5,109 bases of DNA from Acidobacteriaceae bacterium (GCA_030040175.1 JASHUF010000371.1:1-5109), one strand, 5' to 3'; counted from the first letter of the stretch, positions 1-5,100 are shown. Translations and numbers: made by a program. The notes: generated by a model not told the origin, from the letters alone.

Positions 1-12
1 AGATTGTGAAGT

Positions 13-46
13 AGGGACAGGGACGAGGGACTGAGGGACGAGGGAT
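13..46 (+). repeat. AGGGAC short direct-repeat tract before rpmG
   Basis: Five near-identical hexamers lie at 13-18, 19-24, 26-31, 34-39 and 41-46 (four AGGGAC, the last AGGGAT), with steps of 6, 7, 8 and 7 nt. The last copy forms part of a GAGGGA (40-45) that sits 6 nt before the rpmG ATG and serves as its Shine-Dalgarno sequence. The tract is therefore purine-rich on the + strand and offers several SD-like sites in a row. I see the repeat directly. Whether it is a replication-slippage tract or has a regulatory role is unknown. Confidence 0.75.
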
Positions 47-51
47 TGAAT

Positions 52-201
52 ATGCGGGAAATCGTGACATTGCAGTGCACGGAGTGCAAGGAGCGGAATT
101 ACTCGACGACCAAGAACAAGAAGACGACCACAGGGCGTCTCGAGTTCAAGAAGTTCTGTAACCGCTGCCGCAAGCACACGCCGCACAAAGAATCGAAGTA
201 A
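52..201 (+). CDS. rpmG: 50S ribosomal protein L33 (zinc-binding form)
   Basis: This 49-aa protein of the large ribosomal subunit is too short for many gene callers but is unmistakable. It begins [13 protein letters not shown] and has the L33 block of aromatic and basic residues in the middle. Two CxxC pairs (C9/C12 and C36/C39) make it the C+ form, in which four cysteines are known to hold one zinc ion. It is basic throughout and close to the usual family length of about 50 aa. The ATG at 52 is preceded by GAGGGA at 40-45 with 6-nt spacing, which fixes the start. Its place before tRNA-Trp, secE and nusG matches the common bacterial order, where an EF-Tu gene often lies upstream, here outside the window. 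C+ L33 is often paired elsewhere in a genome with a C- paralogue used under zinc limitation. That cannot be judged from this window. Confidence 0.96.
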   Translation: MREIVTLQCTECKERNYSTTKNKKTTTGRLEFKKFCNRCRKHTPHKESK

Positions 202-204
202 GGC

Positions 205-310
205 AGCTTCTAGCTGCTAGCTTTTAGCCTTTAGCTTTTTCAGCCGTTGATTGAAGTTTTCGGGTCTCCCGCGAACGAGCTAGAAGCTAGAGGCTAGAAG
301 CTAATGGCTG
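205..310. repeat. inverted pair of AGCT heptad arrays (long hairpin), rpmG-trnW gap
   Basis: The left array has AGCT or AGCC cores at 205, 212, 219, 226 and 233, an exact 7-nt period. The right array has AGCT or GGCT cores at 278, 285, 292, 299 and 306, again every 7 nt. The two are in inverted orientation. As RNA, 219-239 pairs with 282-302 as 21 continuous pairs including three G-U. The stem extends to 211/310 with a single C-A mismatch at 217/304, leaving a 42-nt loop (240-281). The single variant core AGCC (226-229) pairs exactly with the variant GGCT (292-295). The structure starts 3 nt after the rpmG stop and ends 6 nt before tRNA-Trp. It may act as a processing signal, an attenuator or a transcript stabiliser, or it may be a passive expanded repeat. 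The sequence does not say which. Confidence 0.85.
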
Positions 311-316
311 TTTCAC

Positions 317-392
317 AGGGGCGTAAGCTCAACGGCTAAACTGCCGGTCTCCAAAACCGGACTTGGGGGTTCGAATCCCTCCGCCCCTGCCA
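317..392 (+). tRNA. tRNA-Trp (anticodon CCA)
   Basis: The gene is 76 nt long including an encoded 3' CCA (390-392). The acceptor stem 317-323/382-388 has seven pairs, with discriminator G389 as expected for tRNA-Trp. The anticodon stem 344-348/356-360 is perfect, with loop CTCCAAA and anticodon CCA at 351-353, which reads UGG. The T-arm 365-369/377-381 has one G-U pair and the loop TTCGAAT. The variable loop is only 4 nt (361-364). The D-arm is abnormal: AGCT (326-329) against AACT (339-342) leaves C328-A340 unpaired, and the loop begins with C where A14 is expected. Its position between rpmG and secE is classical. It is probably functional, but the D-arm deserves a check. Confidence 0.93.
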
Positions 393-443
393 GTTTGGAA
401 TCCGCGGCCGGCTCAAGACGTCCGGGCGCAAAGGAATGAAAGC

Positions 444-722
444 ATGGCGACGAGGACAGCAATGGCAAGCGGCGACGATCAGCCCTTCAAGAAACCCAGG
501 TTTCTGGAAATTGCAATTGAGAAGTGGAACGGCGTCACCGGATTCTTGAGCGACGTACGCGCCGAGATGCGCAAGGTGGTTGCGCCCTCGCGCAAAGAAG
601 TGCAGGTGACCACGTGGGTGGTCCTTTTCGCGGTCTTTCTCTTTGGCGTGTTCTTTTTTATTGTGGATTGGATCTTCCGGGTCGGCGTCAACGATCTGCT
701 GCAAAAGCTGGGCGGACTGTAA
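444..722 (+). CDS. secE: preprotein translocase subunit SecE
   Basis: SecE is the small membrane subunit that clamps SecY in the SecYEG export channel. The 92-aa product has a polar N-terminus, an amphipathic stretch at about residues 33-52 that includes the family signature EMRKVVAPSRKE (41-52), and one transmembrane segment at about 57-79 rich in Val, Phe and Leu. This is the short single-span form. The usual signature has Trp before Pro (for example VxWPxR); here that residue is Ala47. I chose the ATG at 444 because AAGGAA (431-436) lies 7 nt upstream. An in-frame ATG at 462 with a weaker GAGGA is possible and would remove six residues. A longer reading frame from a TTG at 363 would begin inside tRNA-Trp and is not credible. 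nusG starts 32 nt downstream, so the two are probably cotranscribed. Confidence 0.95.
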   Translation: MATRTAMASGDDQPFKKPRFLEIAIEKWNGVTGFLSDVRAEMRKVVAPSRKEVQVTTWVVLFAVFLFGVFFFIVDWIFRVGVNDLLQKLGGL

Positions 723-754
723 CAACCTCCGCAAGCTCTGGAAACGAGTGAACC

Positions 755-1360
755 ATGGCAGAGGAAATGGAACCAAACAACGAGCAGCCGGAAGGGCAGC
801 CTGAGCCGCAGCCCGAACCGCACAGCGAACGCTTCCGCTGGTACATCCTGCACGCTTATTCGGGCTTCGAGCGCAAGGTGCGCGAATCCATTGAAAGCCG
901 CGTGCAGGCCTTCGGCCTCAAGGACCGCGTGGGCCGCGTGATGATTCCCACCGAGCCGGTGACGGAGATCGTCAACGGCAAAAAGCGCACCGTGGAGCGC
1001 GTCTTCCTGCCCGGCTACGTGCTGGTCGAAATGGATCTGGACAACAACCTCTGGCACGTGCTCAAGGACACGCCCAAGGTTACCGGCTTCCTGGGCACCG
1101 GCGACAAGCCCGTCGCGCTCTCCGAAGGCGAGGTCAGCTCCATCCTCTTCCGCACCGAGGTTTCGAAAGACAAGCCCAGGCTCAAAATCAAGTTCGAGAA
1201 AGGCGAGCAGGTGCGCATCACCGACGGGCCCTTTGCCAACTTCAACGGCGTGGTGGACGAGATCAACGAGGACCGCGAGACGATGAAGGTCATGGTCACT
1301 ATCTTCGGCCGCTCCACGCCCGTCGAGCTCGAGTTTGGCAAGGTGGAAAAGATTGAGTAA
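755..1360 (+). CDS. nusG: transcription termination/antitermination factor NusG
   Basis: NusG binds the RNA polymerase clamp, increases elongation processivity, and connects polymerase to Rho or to ribosomal protein S10. The 201-aa product has an acidic Glu/Pro/Gln-rich tail (residues 2-26), then the NGN domain (about 27-135) with WYILHAYSGFERKV at its start and the conserved VFLPGYVLVEM at 83-93. A KOW domain follows at about 147-200, with the core GEQVRITDGPFANFNGVV (150-167). The order is that of standard bacterial NusG, and no extra domain is inserted. The low-complexity N-terminal tail is longer than in E. coli NusG and may be disordered. The ATG at 755 follows GGAAACGAG (740-748), a modest binding site. 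An ATG at 767 is in frame, but the purine run GAGGAA directly abuts it, so it is less likely. The stop codon is followed after 3 nt by the second heptad array. Confidence 0.97.
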   Translation: MAEEMEPNNEQPEGQPEPQPEPHSERFRWYILHAYSGFERKVRESIESRVQAFGLKDRVGRVMIPTEPVTEIVNGKKRTVERVFLPGYVLVEMDLDNNLWHVLKDTPKVTGFLGTGDKPVALSEGEVSSILFRTEVSKDKPRLKIKFEKGEQVRITDGPFANFNGVVDEINEDRETMKVMVTIFGRSTPVELEFGKVEKIE

Positions 1361-1363
1361 AGC

Positions 1364-1503
1364 AGCTTCTAGCTTTTAGCTCCTAGCTTCTAGCTGGCGA
1401 TTCTTTCTAGCAGACGCTGGCTGGAGCAAAGCGGGTCGTTGCGGCCTCAAAAATTGGAATACGAACAGAAAAGCTAGTAGCTAACAGCTAGAAGCTAGCA
1501 GCT
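1364..1503. repeat. inverted pair of AGCT heptad arrays, nusG-rplK gap
   Basis: AGCT cores lie at 1364, 1371, 1378, 1385 and 1392 (left array) and at 1472, 1479, 1486, 1493 and 1500 (right array), each with exact 7-nt spacing. The right array is inverted relative to the left. Full-register pairing of 1364-1395 with 1472-1503 gives 28 of 32 pairs, counting one G-U, around a 76-nt loop (1396-1471). A one-unit shift gives 23 of 25. The left array begins GCAGCTTCTAGCT (1362-1374), identical to 203-215 at the first locus and also 3 nt after a stop codon. The loop shows no similarity by eye to the loop of the first element. No convincing promoter is seen in it. Confidence 0.85.
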
Positions 1504-1518
1504 AGTTCCGAAGGAACT
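1504..1518 (+). promoter_or_regulatory. hairpin enclosing the rplK Shine-Dalgarno sequence
   Basis: AGTTCC (1504-1509) and GGAACT (1513-1518) are perfect complements separated by the 3-nt loop GAA (1510-1512). The ribosome-binding site AAGGA (1511-1515) lies in the loop and the 3' arm, 8 nt before the rplK ATG. The left edge abuts the end of the heptad array. The hairpin could lower rplK translation or make it sensitive to a competing fold. That role is inference from position only. Confidence 0.5.
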
Positions 1519-1523
1519 CACAC

Positions 1524-1961
1524 ATGGCGCCACCCAAGAAAGTACAAACCTCCGTCAAGCTGCAGATCGAAGCGGCCAAGGCAACGCCCGCGCCCCCGGT
1601 CGGCCCCGCGCTCGGTCAGGCGCAGGTCAACATCATGGAGTTCTGCAAGCAGTTCAACGCGCGCACGCAGGCCAAGGACATGGCCGGGCTCATCATCCCC
1701 GTGGTCATTACCGTCTACACCGACCGCAGCTTCACCTTCGTCACCAAGACGCCACCGGCCAGCGTGCTGCTCAAGAAGGCCGCCGGCATTGCCAAGGGCT
1801 CGGGCACGCCCAACAAGGAAAAGCTGGGCAAGGTGACGGAAAAACAGGTGCGCGAGATCGCCACGCAAAAGATGCCGGACCTGAACGCCGCTTCCATCGA
1901 CGCCGCCGTCAAGAGCATCAAGGGCACGGCGCGCTCCATGGGCATCGAGGTCGTCGCCTAA
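1524..1961 (+). CDS. rplK: 50S ribosomal protein L11
   Basis: L11 forms part of the GTPase-associated centre of the 50S subunit with L10 and L7/L12, and is needed for RelA activation and thiostrepton binding. The 145-aa length is close to the usual 141-143. The N-terminal domain (about 7-70) carries the Pro-rich [10 protein letters not shown] stretch (23-32) and [14 protein letters not shown] (35-48). The C-terminal RNA-binding domain (about 75-145) ends in the typical pattern [20 protein letters not shown] (109-128) and MGIEVV. Prolines 22 and 25, equivalent to those tied to thiostrepton sensitivity in the family, are present. Residue 34 is Gln where Gly is usual (LGQxGVNI). The ATG at 1524 has AAGGA at 1511-1515 with 8-nt spacing. 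The usual next gene, rplA (L1), is absent and a strong hairpin follows after 23 nt. Confidence 0.97.
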   Translation: MAPPKKVQTSVKLQIEAAKATPAPPVGPALGQAQVNIMEFCKQFNARTQAKDMAGLIIPVVITVYTDRSFTFVTKTPPASVLLKKAAGIAKGSGTPNKEKLGKVTEKQVREIATQKMPDLNAASIDAAVKSIKGTARSMGIEVVA

Positions 1962-1984
1962 GCCACAAGCGGCAAATCAACTCA

Positions 1985-2027
1985 ACGCAGAAAGGCCTTC
2001 CCTCAAGCAGGGAAGGCCTTTCTGCGT
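1985..2027 (+). terminator. perfect 19-bp stem-loop after rplK
   Basis: Positions 1985-2003 pair with 2009-2027 without a mismatch, with a 5-nt loop (2004-2008). The stem includes AAAGGCC on the left and GGCCTTT on the right, as in many intrinsic terminators. It lies 23 nt after the rplK stop and is the only strong structure before the convergent genes. No U-run follows the stem (CGAGCGG comes next), so termination may be inefficient or rely on the TTTCT within the 3' arm. It could also protect the 3' end of the transcript. Confidence 0.75.
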
Positions 2028-2067
2028 CGAGCGGCGCTTCAGTCGCGGCAATACTGGAATGCCGGGT

Positions 2068-2184
2068 TTACTTGGGCGGCGCCGGCGCCGGTGTAAATAC
2101 TTCGCGCTTCCGCCCCGGCTCCGGTTTCGGCTTCGGCTTGGGCGCCTTCTTGGTTTCTTTTCTGCCTTTGTCTTTGTTTCCCAT
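2068..2184 (-). CDS. small Lys/Pro-rich hypothetical protein, 38 aa
   Basis: The - strand reads an ATG at 2184-2182 to TAA at 2070-2068. The product starts MGNKDKGRKETKKAPKPK, continues with alternating Lys-Pro and a GRKRE patch at 25-29, and ends in an Ala/Pro tail closing with PPK. It is strongly basic, without hydrophobic segments, and probably disordered. From memory it resembles short conserved hypothetical proteins that begin MGNKDKG and continue with Lys/Pro-rich sequence; I know of no assigned function and cannot verify the match here. An in-frame ATG at 2196 would add MLAR at the N-terminus. Neither start has a good Shine-Dalgarno sequence, which is the main doubt. The frame is closed upstream by TGA at 2241-2239. 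Other longer frames over the same DNA give only Arg-rich translations without recognisable features. It lies downstream of the M16 gene on the same strand. Confidence 0.5.
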   Translation of the reverse strand: MGNKDKGRKETKKAPKPKPKPEPGRKREVFTPAPAPPK

Positions 2185-2261
2185 GCGAGCAAGCATGCCA
2201 CAAAAGCGGGTCGCGTGAAAAGTCTCGTCTTCGCGTTCTCACCCGTTCGAGCAGGAAAATG

Positions 2262-2303
2262 GGTGCCCCAGGTCCCTCGCATTGGGGGATCTGGGAAGGC
2301 ACC
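2262..2303 (-). terminator. bulged 15-bp hairpin, possible M16 gene terminator or dispersed palindrome
   Basis: GGTGCC (2262-2267) pairs with GGCACC (2298-2303), and 2268-2276 pairs with 2286-2294 (nine pairs, one G-T). A 3-nt bulge (2295-2297) interrupts one side and the loop is 9 nt (2277-2285). Read on the - strand, the hairpin is followed by CATTTTCC (T-run complementary to 2256-2259), so it could stop transcription coming from the M16 gene 72 nt upstream. It also resembles dispersed GC-rich intergenic palindromes. Copy number cannot be judged here. Confidence 0.4.
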
Positions 2304-2374
2304 AACCCGAACTGGAGTTCTCAATCGGCCACGAAAACGGTTGACCAGGGTGTGAAAGCACAAACCCCGACCCG

Positions 2375-5047
2375 CTATTGCGGCGCCGGGCCGCGCACCA
2401 CCTGAACCAGATTGTCGGTGCGGATCTGCTTGGCGAAGGCCTTCTTCACATCGTCGGCCGTCAGCTTCATGTAAATCTGCGCCGAGCGCACCGGCTCATC
2501 GAGCGGCAGGCCCATCACGGCACGGTTCAGCAACCCGCGCGCCACTGACTCCTCGCTCGCCGTGCTCAGGGGAATCTGGCGCAGGAGCAGCGTCTTGGCC
2601 TGCTCAAGCTCACTCGCGGAAACATCCTGGGTGCGCATCTGATCCAGATCGCGCACAATCAGCGCCCGCGCCTTGGACACATTCTGCGGATCGCAGCCGT
2701 ACGTCACTGAATAGCCGGCGCGCGTTCGGTCGGCGTTCAGGCTCACATCCACGTCATAGACGTAGCCATTCACCTGGCGCAGATCGTGATAGAGCCGCGT
2801 GGCGTAAAAGCCGCCGCCCAGCACATGATTGCCCAGCTCAACCGGGTAGTAATCCGGATCGTATCGATTCAGGCTGAGCTCCTCGGCCAGCGTCACCTGG
2901 TCCTGCACTGCCTCAGGATCGGGTACCGTGGACGCAGAAGCCTGGTTGACGGGCACCGGCGCAAGGTCGGTCTCCGGCTTGGGCCCCGCGGCCTTCCAGC
3001 CGCCAAACCATTTCTCGATCACCGACTTTGCCTCGTCCGCGGTCACATCGCCGATCACGACGATGGTGGTCAGGTCAGGGCGCACGGTCGAGTCGTGATA
3101 CTGTTTCACGGCATCCAGGCTCAGCTTGGTCACCGTATCCGGCGTGGTCTCGCGCAACGACGGATCGCCGGCAGGCAGCAGTCCCAGCATAAGCGCGCGC
3201 GAAGTCTGATAGCCGGGGCTGTGCATCCTGCCGGCCACGAACTGCGCGGACTGCTGTCGCGTCACCAGAAACGCATTTTCCGGCAGCGCCGGATCGAGCT
3301 CGTTCTCGGCCAGCAATTGAACGCCGCGCGAGAAATACTCCTTGAGCACAGTGAGCGAAAAGTCGAAGCCGGCATTTTCATTGGCGGCAATGTCGTCGAG
3401 CGCCTTGGCAAACGCCAGCCGGTCCAGCGATTGCGTTCCGTAGGAGTAGAGCCCGTCGAGCACGCCGGACACTCCGTCTTCGCCCGGAGGCGTTTCCAGA
3501 TCGTCTTCGTGCTTCACCTCGCCCAGTACGGTCACTGTGGGCGTGGTCGCGTCCGCGCGCACGATCAGGCGAATGCCGTTGGCCAGCGTCGTATCCGAAA
3601 CAGCGAGCGCATTGGCGGGAACCTCGAGCTGCTCGAGCGGTCCCTTCGCCCACGCCGGCAGCTCCACGGGTTTGCTGGGCGCCGAGGTCACCGTCTCGCT
3701 GCCGCCATAACCCTTTTCCGCCACCGGACCTCCGCCGTTCACCGGCTTCAGCGTGGCGGTAATCGTGCTTGCGTTGAGCAGGTACTCTTTGGCCACGCGA
3801 TTCACGTCAGCCAGGGTCACCTTGCGAATGGCGTCCACGTCCTCCTCAGGCGAATTGCGTCCTTCGGCAGCCAATGCGTCTGACCACACATCGGCCAGGC
3901 CGGGAATCGAGTTGCGCTCGAACTCGGCCTGCGCAATTTCGCTGCGCTTGGCCGCGTCCACCAGGTCCTCGGGCACGCCGTCGGTCGCATACTTGGTCAA
4001 AATCTGCCGCATCTCCTCGACCGCGCTGGTCGCGTCGGCGCTTGCCGGCAGGGCCACGGCCCCGTAACCCACGCTCGCCCTGCGATAGGTCTCCGCCATG
4101 CCGAACTCCGCCGCCAGCGCCTTGCCCGTCAGCACCAGGTTGCCGTACAGGTCCGCGCGCTCGTTGCCCAGAACATCGGCAAGAATCTGCGAGGCGGCGT
4201 AATCGGGCGAATCGGTTCCGGGAAATCGATACGCGATGAAACCAAGCACGTACGGCAGATTGCTGTCGATCGAGAAAGTCTGCGACGCAAACGGCTGCAG
4301 ATTCACCTGCGGCCGCGCGGAAAGGGGATGGCTGGGAATGCCGCCGTAGAGCTCCGTGATCTTCGTGATCGTGGCCGCCGGATCCACATCGCCCACCACG
4401 ATCAGGATCATGTTCGAGGGCGAGTACCACTTCGAGTAGAAATCCTTGAGCATGGCGCCGGTGGTTGCGTCGAAAGAAGCCTTCGTTCCCAGCGGATCGT
4501 GCGCGTAGGGCGTGCCCGCGAACATGGCGCCGTTGAGCCGGTCGAGGAATTTGTAGGTCGGGTTCGACAGGTCGCGCTGCACCTCCTGCTCGATTGCGCC
4601 GCGCTCCTGGTTCCACTCCGCATCCGAGTCGTCGATACCCTTGAGGCATGCTGCGTGCGCCTCCAGCGCCACATCCACGTCGCCCGCGGGGACCGTTTCG
4701 AAGTACTGGGTGATGGTCTGTTGCGTGTCGGCGTTGTTTTCGCCGCCGAGCAGGGCGTAGATCGCCGCCGTCTGGTCTGCGGTCATGCCCGTACAGCCGC
4801 GGAAGGCCATGTGCTCCTGCGCGTGCGCCATGCCGGGAAAGCCCTGGGGCGTCTCGTTGCCGCCCACAAGGAAGTTGGCTTCCACCGTGGCCACGGGCGC
4901 CAGCGCGTTGCGGATAATGACCACCCGTATGCCGTTGGCGAGCGTGGCCCGGGTCACGTTGCTCTCTTGCGGCGCTGCGCTGGCCGCACGAGGTGAGATC
5001 GCTGCCAGGACGAAAAACAGAAAGGGAAGAATTCGAGGGCTCTTCAA
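2375..5047 (-). CDS. exported M16 family zinc metallopeptidase (fused two-half form)
   Basis: The 890-aa protein is an insulinase/pitrilysin-type (M16) peptidase. Residues 1-24 form a Sec signal peptide: Lys2 and Arg5, a hydrophobic core at about 8-17, and an ASA cleavage motif before A25. The first M16 half carries the inverted zinc motif HAQEH (H75, E78, H79), with E148 and E155 spaced as in pitrilysin; E155 is the expected third zinc ligand and E78 the catalytic base. The second half (about 480-885) starts like an M16 domain (LANGIRLIV, 488-496) but has no HxxEH. It keeps GGGFYATRLYHDLRQ (744-758) and GYVYDV (761-766), with R757 and Y762 matching the substrate-binding Arg/Tyr pair. The two halves should form one clamshell with a single active site. 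It probably degrades peptides in the periplasm or outside the cell; the substrate is unknown. The start is TTG at 5047, chosen for the signal peptide and the strong binding site. The gene converges on rplK. Confidence 0.93.
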   Translation of the reverse strand: MKSPRILPFLFFVLAAISPRAASAAPQESNVTRATLANGIRVVIIRNALAPVATVEANFLVGGNETPQGFPGMAHAQEHMAFRGCTGMTADQTAAIYALLGGENNADTQQTITQYFETVPAGDVDVALEAHAACLKGIDDSDAEWNQERGAIEQEVQRDLSNPTYKFLDRLNGAMFAGTPYAHDPLGTKASFDATTGAMLKDFYSKWYSPSNMILIVVGDVDPAATITKITELYGGIPSHPLSARPQVNLQPFASQTFSIDSNLPYVLGFIAYRFPGTDSPDYAASQILADVLGNERADLYGNLVLTGKALAAEFGMAETYRRASVGYGAVALPASADATSAVEEMRQILTKYATDGVPEDLVDAAKRSEIAQAEFERNSIPGLADVWSDALAAEGRNSPEEDVDAIRKVTLADVNRVAKEYLLNASTITATLKPVNGGGPVAEKGYGGSETVTSAPSKPVELPAWAKGPLEQLEVPANALAVSDTTLANGIRLIVRADATTPTVTVLGEVKHEDDLETPPGEDGVSGVLDGLYSYGTQSLDRLAFAKALDDIAANENAGFDFSLTVLKEYFSRGVQLLAENELDPALPENAFLVTRQQSAQFVAGRMHSPGYQTSRALMLGLLPAGDPSLRETTPDTVTKLSLDAVKQYHDSTVRPDLTTIVVIGDVTADEAKSVIEKWFGGWKAAGPKPETDLAPVPVNQASASTVPDPEAVQDQVTLAEELSLNRYDPDYYPVELGNHVLGGGFYATRLYHDLRQVNGYVYDVDVSLNADRTRAGYSVTYGCDPQNVSKARALIVRDLDQMRTQDVSASELEQAKTLLLRQIPLSTASEESVARGLLNRAVMGLPLDEPVRSAQIYMKLTADDVKKAFAKQIRTDNLVQVVRGPAPQ

Positions 5048-5055
5048 AGGGAGTT

Positions 5056-5068
5056 CTCCGTTCCTTCC
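5056..5068 (-). promoter_or_regulatory. ribosome-binding site that fixes the TTG start of the M16 gene
   Basis: The - strand reads GGAAGGAACGGAG here. GGAG (5059-5056) ends 8 nt before the TTG at 5047-5045, and no ATG or GTG in frame is near. Together with the signal peptide that begins at this codon, it supports initiation at TTG. Confidence 0.7.
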
Positions 5069-5069
5069 G

Positions 5070-5100
5070 ATTTTACCGGCTCCCTGCGGGGTGCTGTCCC
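5070..5100 (-). promoter_or_regulatory. tentative sigma-70 promoter of the M16 gene
   Basis: On the - strand TAAAAT (5075-5070) matches the -10 consensus at five of six positions. GGGACA (5100-5095) matches four of six -35 positions with a long 19-nt spacer. The 5' leader would be very short. This is a weak call made from one sequence. Confidence 0.25.

Noticed and set aside
205..310. CRISPR-like array from regularly spaced short repeats
   Set aside because: Units are 7 nt with 3-nt variable parts, there are no spacers of 25-40 nt, no cas genes, and the two halves are inverted.
363..722. Longer SecE starting from TTG at 363
   Set aside because: It would begin inside tRNA-Trp, and its extra N-terminal residues are not SecE-like. 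The ATG at 444 has a well-spaced AAGGAA.
479..1057. 192-aa - strand frame across secE and nusG
   Set aside because: It is antisense to two certain genes and has no domain signature.
1439..1467. Promoter for rplK in the loop of the second array (TTGCGG with an AT-richer stretch)
   Set aside because: No good -10 hexamer lies at the right distance, so cotranscription with nusG is simpler.
205..1503. Miniature inverted-repeat transposon (MITE) at the two array loci
   Set aside because: Arms are internal tandem heptads, loops are unrelated and differ in length, and no target-site duplication is visible. Dispersal remains possible but a transposon call is not supported.
1977..2363. 128-aa and 88-aa - strand frames and a 98-aa + strand frame in the rplK-M16 gap
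   Set aside because: They run across the terminator-like or bulged hairpins and give Arg-rich translations. The MGNKDKG frame in the same DNA is more protein-like.
2786..3883. 365-aa open frame on the + strand
   Set aside because: It is antisense to the M16 gene, rich in His/Arg/Gly as expected of a GC-rich shadow frame, and has no recognisable domain.
3846..4649. 267-aa open frame on the - strand in another phase of the M16 gene
   Set aside because: It overlaps the M16 frame, which has clear motifs throughout. The alternative translation is Arg/Gly-rich and without features.
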